Source: Patagioenas fasciata
Lineage: Eukaryota; Chordata; Aves; Columbiformes; Columbidae
NCBI RefSeq assembly: GCF_037038585.1
Contig: NC_092521.1
Location: 75,996,398 to 76,060,397, forward strand
Reading direction: 5' to 3'
Length of the DNA: 64,000 bases
The notes under the pieces are model-generated. The model searched no databases, was not told where the DNA came from, and saw only the letters and a program-made list of their open reading frames with translations. Shown here in pieces: positions 57,301-64,000 of the stretch; position 1 is the first letter of the stretch, and every line of letters starts with the position of its first letter. The position numbers were made by a program, and so were the translations under genes.

Positions 57301-60300
57301 AAGGAAAGCAAAGAGTTGTTGATGCATATGATGTATAACACTTTGTCAAATCATGCATGGATAGCATAGAAGTTCCTACAATTCTGTGTAACTGAAGACC
57401 TCCAGAGGAGAAATCCTGACTGAGTTTCTGGCCTCTATAGCAGGAGGCAGGCAGGAGACTGAGCAAGGAGCGGTAAAGCACAAGGATTAAGGCGTCAACC
57501 TGAACTTTGTAATCAGATACTTGCATTGACAGGAGCTGAAACAGCCCCAGCATCAAAAAGAGCACCTACTGAACCAATATGTCATCAGCAGTCATGTGAT
57601 CTTTGCGACTGAGAGATAAGTTCGCAACGAAATTGCAGAAATAGTTTAAACCAAAATAAATATTAGGTTTTATGCTTTGACGTGAACTTTCTATGGCTAT
57701 CTGAAATGTCCATTTTCCTATGTTTCACGGTTTTGTTCACTCTCAGAAGAGTCCATTCTAACTTTATTCTGTATTTATCTCCATGTCTCTCCACTTTTTT
57801 TTTTTTTTAATTGTTTCCTGTGTTATTACAGTCCTCCTGCTTCTCCCTGATAAGCTGCTTTTATACAAGTCCATTTTTGTTTTTTCCTAACTCCATCCAT
57901 CCTTCTTATCTGCCTGGAGCTCTGTCAACCCTTTCTGCTGTGCCAGGTTCCCCAAGGTTACTGTCTATGGTGGAACTTATACTCAGAATTGACTCTGCCT
58001 ATCCCTTCTACTAGCGCTCAACAGATCTTGCATGTCTTCCCATCACTCATGTATCCTGCTGTGCATGATGCTTGACTGAGTCTTGCCGTGGGGTAGATTA
58101 TAGACAGCAGTGAAAACCGAGGCAGCTTGGAGAACAGAAATTCCATTCCAGGTGCAGCCCTCAGGGATTCTTCTCCAGTCCCAGAAAGGCTGCTGTCAAG
58201 CTGGAGGGTGATGGCTCTGCTGGTGGACACTGCGCATTGTGCCAATGAGACAGGGTACTCGCAAGTCCTTGGAATAACTTGGATGTGCTGGAAGTAGAGA
58301 GGCTTTCATTGGAATTGGTGCATTTCAGTGTACTTATTAGTGCTATTACTAAGGGCCTGTCAAAACTAATATTGATGAAATGAACCTTCTTAAAGTTGAA
58401 ATTGCTTTAATAAAAATTGTGAGGAGGGGACAGCATCTGAGACAGTTTCACAGCTGTGTGAATGGACACTTTTTCCCCACTCCCTGACTAACTTAATCTC
58501 CGGTTTCAAACAATGCTGTTCATAAACATAATATTGTGCAAAGTTTCTGCAGTTGTTCTAGTGTTTAATGAAAACAATTTCCAAGGCAGTAATGCGGTGC
58601 TGGCAAAAAAAAAAAATTATTCCCTTCAGGCTGCTCTGTGTCTAGATCCTACTAAATTTTCTTTCCTTCATGTCTCTCTCAAAGACCATGTATAGCAATA
58701 CTGTCCAGAAGGACTAGCAGTGTGTTCACAGCATCTTTGATTCAAGAATGGTTTACCTAAATATAAAAAATGGGTTTGGTTTTCATTTTAAGCTTTTCTA
58801 TTTGTGTTTTCTTTGCTTTCAAGGGTTCTCTGTCTTTTAAGAAGATAACATTTCAAGTCAGAAATACAAAAAAATTATCAGATGTGTATTATGAAAATAA
58901 GGCAATACTTATTGTATAGCTTATCAACAGTAAAGAGTAGGGTGAAAAAATATTCATTTCAGACAAATCATCCATCTCGATAAAGTTATTATCCTCTAAG
59001 CAATAAGATTTTTTCCTATGTGTATTGCTATTAAGCAGAAGACATAGCATTTTTTTTTTTAAGAGCTCTTTGTGTACATGAAGAACAGTGAACTACAGGG
59101 ATTGTTTATATTGGATCACAATACAAATCATATCCAAGGGACTGCAGGGTGCAATGGAGAGCATCCAATCCCCTTGGTTTGTTTTCAGTTTGTGTGCTAT
59201 CATCCTTCAAAAAGCAAATAAGTGGATCAGACCCTCCAGGGCAGATCTTCCTTTTTCATCTGAGACTGTTCCTGAAGGGGTTTTGGAGCCAAAAGACTTG
59301 ATGGCAGAGGCAAAGAACTGGAGCCTGCAGTGCACAGGGAGAGACTACTGGGAGGAACAGGGAGCAAGCAGAACACACACCTGAGACGTAACAGGGTGAA
59401 AACCCCAAGGTTAAAGAATATTGTGCAGATTTATGTGCAGTCCAGAAAGTTCTTGATTAAACTGAAAGTAAGACTACAATAAACCAGGGGAAAAGTGGTT
59501 TATGAGCTTTTAAAATTTCTGGTTTGCTAATTTTTATAATTTAGGATTATTTTTTCACTGTTTACTTGCTCTGTTTAGAAATTTAAGTATTCTACATTTT
59601 TTTTTTCTTTTTCTATTTAAAAATACGCTGTTCTTACAGAAGTTCAGTGTAAGCTCGTGACTGACATCAGCTCAAAACTCTAGTTGATTTGGGGTACTTG
59701 TGTAGCTGGCAAAAGTATTAGCATACAACTATTTCACTTATCTGCTCTTCAAATAACCCAAGTGTAAATAGACTGTATTCACATAATATATAATGAGTTA
59801 CATAGAAAAAGCAAAAAAATGTAAATAAATGACCAGTACAATAAAAAAATGAACCAATTTAAAATTCTTTCTGATTTTGTGCACTTCACTCTACTGATTT
59901 ATTACAAGGCGCATCCTAATTTTCCAGTTCTGGCTGCCTGATCAATTGTGAGGTGTGTTTTCTGCAGTCTCTCAGACAAGTTATAGATCTCTGCTATTTT
60001 AACTCACTCTGTTCCATCACCTAATCACTGAAATAGTAACGTAAGGTTACTTCAAGCATTTTATTGTTCTTACCCAGCTATTGTTAGGATTAATATGAAA
60101 CTAGAAATGGTTTTGCTTCATCTGCTGGGTTTCTGAATTTAATTAATGTCCATGCAGTTCTCAGTTGCCAGCCCTGGAGGGAAATGTTCATTGACCTGGC
60201 TAAGATAGAAAGTTTTCAATTTGTAGTAAACTGCAATGATGTACGTGGCTAAGGATCAAATAAAAGGTGTTTAATAAAGTAGATGGGAATTTGCAGTCTA

Positions 60301-63300
60301 GTCCAAACAGGCAATGATTGTATTGGCTGGGTTTCTGTATTGGGGACTCTCAGAAGATTCAGATATTTGGGATCAGACAGAGACTTGGGACTCGCAGCCA
60401 AGAGTTTGAGTTATTATTCCAGCCCTGTCCTCTCATGCATAGTTTATTCACTCAGCTACGCTTCATGCCACAGTTCTTCCTTCCTAAGGGGTCCTCCTGC
60501 CTTGCCTCAGCTTGTCCTCTATCATTGTTTTCTCCAGAGCTGCTTGTTTTTTCTCAGTGAAAGGGGAGATTTTATATCTTAATTTTTATGTTTGAATAAC
60601 TTATGCTGACCTGGAAGTTGACCGAAAAATCTGTGAAACAGCTGCCAAAGCTTAGTACAACTTCCTGAAGCTTGGACAAACCTTTCACTGCCATACCCCA
60701 AGACACTAGGAACAGAAAAATGCAGTGGCAATTTTTTTTCTTATAATGATTGTTGGGTTTTTTTGTTTGTTTTGGTTTTTTTTGGTTTTTTTTTTTTTTT
60801 TAATAGATAATTATTAGGTAGAGTCTTTGAGAATAATTCCCAGTGAGACAATCAGGCAGATACAGACTTTTCTGCTGATACATGGAATCTATTTAAATCA
60901 ACTATTGAGAAAAAATATTCTTCCGAGGCATTTTCTGTAACAGTGTCCTCTGGTGGCTCCTGGTGATATGAGAAGTTTTGGAGCACCGTGACTGAAAGTT
61001 TTCTTTCAGGACTTGTGGTCTGAAATGATCACAGATGAATTGCAACAAAAAGCTGATAAATATGCCGTTAGTCAAAAAAGTCTCCAAATAAGTATTTATA
61101 TGTTTCCCACATATCTCTGTGTCACAGAAAAACTCAGATTCAAATAAAAAGTCAAGATGCATGTAACTATTAATATTTGTGTGATGTATATATTTATGTA
61201 TATGTAAACACACATTCAATATGCCCAGCATTTGAAGATTAGGTGTCTTTAGCCAGTCAAACTGGTCAACTTCGAACACGTCAAGGACTTCCCACAATCT
61301 GAATAACCTTCAGATAAAATGACACATTTTCTGACATAAAGTTTCCAGAATACCACCCATTCAAATCTGAGTATATGATGTACTTATCTGGTCGATTTGG
61401 TGTTATGTAGCTGTGTTTTAGCTTGTACAGAAACGATTGTGACTGCAGTAAGAGAGATGGTGCTAGTTAACATAAGAGGAGATACTGCTGTGCTTGAAAA
61501 TGAGACATGAATAATTTAATTTCAAATTATATAGAGAACCTTTGTACTGAATCATAGTTCTGAACTATTTTGAAATAATTTTGAACAGTACCTGGTGTAT
61601 CTATTTGATTAGCTAGTTCTGAGGAAGTGATTGAGAGCTAATTCTAGTTCTAATCTCAGAGTCAGCAGAAGTGCTTGTGTCACTGCATGCATCTTAGACA
61701 CTTACTAATCATATATGTTTCTGAGACCAATGATTATTGATGCAATACTTTGTAGAAGTATGCAGGCTAATAAATACGGGGTGCCTTCATATTTTAGGTT
61801 GGTTAAAACCAATGAATAAATTCCCCTTTTTGGTGCTCTAGTTCAGGGATAAACCCTCATATTAAATGACTTTTACAGATTTATTTTGAGTTAAAAATAA
61901 GACAAATTTGATTTCCTATTTATGTCAGCATGGATTTTTTTTTTTTTTGAGAAAGCCCCTTTTTTAATTTTTCACACATCCTACTTAGAACATAATTTCT
62001 TTCAATAGTTTTCCAACTTGAATTTACATGTCTCTTTAAAACCAAATCCCTTTAGTCACTATCCTTGTGAAGTCCGCTTTATTTTCAGAAGGACACGACA
62101 CTTATTTTCCATGTGACATGCACAGAGACACATGTTCACAATCTCACAGGTTCCTTGTAGGCCAAGTGTTATGGTGACTGTCGTGATTGGACTTTCAGTT
62201 ATTACAAATGTGACTGACTTTGATGAACTTCTGCACATCTTTTAATGCCACCCTATGCTTTACCCAAGGAAGTGCTTTGCAGTCTTCTCCTATGATTAAT
62301 GAATGTACCTAGATAACATATTTTTTTTTTTTTCCCTCAGAGAATTCTAATTAGTTAGAAGAAAAAGGTCCTTTAGTAGGTGCAGACAATGGTTCCACAC
62401 ACCAGTTCTTCTGCCAGAACCATTCTGTCTTTTGTATCTTGCTGAATGAAGGGACCACCATGGTTTGTCAAATTTATTAAGATGAACACAGGAAGAAATA
62501 TTTCTTTTTTCCACATGAACTGCTATATCCAGAATCCATGTTTTCCAGGTTCCCTAGGTAGTAAGGGCTTGTTTAATCAGCTCTTTAAGTATTACTCTTC
62601 TTGTTTGCATCCGAAAGAACTGGCTACTGCTGCTGCTGGGAATAAACAATACCAATACTGCTAGGTTTGCTCTTTCTTCTCTCTCTGTATTAGTCACAGA
62701 AAAGATGTGTTATCATTTACTGGAAGAATGTAAGGTCATTTTTCTTTGCTGTATTGTGATGACAGAACTCCTTGAGACAGTACTTCTGGTAGGTCTCTAA
62801 CTCACAGAAGCTCTGCGTTTTGAGAATCTTTCACACTCAATATTGCCAATAGAAGGAAATGGATCAAGAATATGCAGAATGAAAGTTAGATACAGGATTT
62901 GTATTTTATCCTTTTTCCTTACCTTCGAATAGAATTCAGAGTACCTTGAAACCTTTTGCTGCTAGAATACAGCAGCCATGTACACTCACTTATTCTGACT
63001 TGGATTCCCCATCATTTGTTGGAAACAATTTTATTCGGATAGTTTTGTCTAACCTTGAAATGATATACTACCTTGAATTTATTTGCAGCTACCCCAGCTA
63101 CTCCTAACCTTATGGGGCGAGGTTCCAGGTTAACACTCCAGATCCCCCTCCTTCTGTTTTTGTGAGAGTTTTGTATATGCAGAATGCTTCTTCCTCTCTG
63201 GCAGGAGACAACCCTTGGGAAAGTGGGAACTGCTGACCTCCCAGCCTAGTGCCTGAGAGAAAGAGAGAAAGGAGCCCCTGTGTCACTTGGTGTGGTCCCA

Positions 63301-64000
63301 TTTCAGTTGTCATAGGGTCCAGGTGATGTTGCATGAGCTGGGGTCCTGATATTTCGCACAGCCCCTCTTAGGTTACTCGGGTCAGCTAGTCTTCCCTCAC
63401 TCCCCTCTGTGGCCAAGAGTATCTGACTGCCCTGTACAAAGAGGCAGCAAAGCAGAGCAGATTTAGGGGGCTGCTGTGCAGGTCTGGTGATTACAGATGC
63501 CACATACAGAAATTCCTCCTTCAGCTTTTCTTGGATAAGGGATAGTTTTCATGTGCTCCTACTTACTCTAACTACTGGCTTAAAGTCATATTTCAACAAA
63601 CAAAGATTAGAAGATACAGGTCAAATCACTGCAGCAAATCAACATAGGCCTTAAAACTTGCAGCAACGGAATTTACCTAATACTGGAGAATTCATATTTT
63701 CCTCACTGAACTGGAGAATAAATCTCTCTGAAGGGCATTGTGTCTAAAAGACACATGAGCCTTGTTTCCAAAAGCTGCTTAGCCCAAGAAATCCCAGTAT
63801 CATGAGAAACAGTAAAAACCTACTTGTCAGTGCAAATCCCATCAGTTTCAGCTTGTTTTTTCCTGTCATCTTGGAGGCAGAGGTGATCAGAAGGCTTACA
63901 AGACCTTGTTTTCTATAACTATATCACCTGCAGCCTTCTCCTGTCTTGTGCTGCATAGATTTTGAATGACATGAAGTAATTATAGCAAGTTTTATCAGCA
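54346..64000. other. Intergenic, no gene seen
   Basis: About 9.7 kb of mostly AT-rich DNA. It holds a T/G-rich tract at 60751-60803. Slightly GC-richer patches at 57990-58260, 60290-60560 and 63110-63490 have LTR-like or decayed-repeat texture but no diagnostic ends. No exon structure or known protein was recognised in any frame. This agrees with a gene-poor interval beyond MTRR. Confidence 0.7.
60751..60803. repeat. T/G-rich low-complexity tract
   Basis: GGTTTTTTT and TTTGTTTTGG units ending in a run of T. Confidence 0.9.

Noticed and set aside
60241-60600. Possible reverse-orientation LTR or short gene (99-codon frame)
   Set aside because: No diagnostic ends, target duplication or recognisable protein; left within the intergenic entry.
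1-64000. tRNA, rRNA, snRNA genes and CRISPR arrays
   Set aside because: No box A/B-like pairs in a cloverleaf, no conserved snRNA or rRNA cores and no regularly spaced repeats were seen by eye; a covariance-model scan (tRNAscan-SE, Infernal) would settle this.

Overview
The window is vertebrate nuclear DNA, and its repeats mark it as a bird. CR1 LINE copies end in the CR1-type 3' tail (repeated ATTCTATG). There are avian-type ERV LTRs and a short hAT-type inverted-repeat element. The LTR families suggest a neoavian rather than a galliform, but that is a weak inference. There are no prokaryotic genes, operons, CRISPR arrays or recognisable structural RNA genes.

Two protein genes lie head to head. 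FASTKD3 (mitochondrial FASTK-family RNA-binding protein) runs leftward from a CpG island at about 8.05-8.94 kb. Four coding exons are in the window (5737-7171, 3162-3247, 2414-2576, 1151-1220). The C-terminal RAP-domain exon(s) lie beyond the left edge. MTRR (methionine synthase reductase) runs rightward. Fourteen coding exons between 11904 and 36683 join without a frame break into a 700-residue diflavin reductase with FMN, FAD and NADPH modules. All exon joins were checked for reading phase. The two genes appear to share a bidirectional CpG-island promoter, as their mammalian orthologues do. Functionally they are not one pathway: FASTKD3 acts on mitochondrial mRNAs, while MTRR reactivates cobalamin-dependent methionine synthase.

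From 36.7 to 64 kb I find no protein gene. This half holds a solo LTR just past the MTRR stop (37026-38150), CR1 fragments (40.5, 45.6-46.4, 53.5-54.3 kb), a truncated LTR (45.65-45.87 kb), a cleanly bounded 335-bp solo LTR with 6-bp target duplications (51097-51431), a possible second short LTR at 51.77 kb, and AT-rich unannotated DNA. This fits the gene-poor interval expected beyond MTRR in vertebrates.

I did not find a novel biological system. The points most worth a second look are: an 86-nt GC-AG intron in MTRR; a 16-codon upstream ORF in FASTKD3 that overlaps the main start codon; an ERV LTR that supplies the first canonical AATAAA after the MTRR stop; a complete hAT-type miniature element in MTRR intron 1; and an unexplained GC-rich segment in MTRR intron 5.
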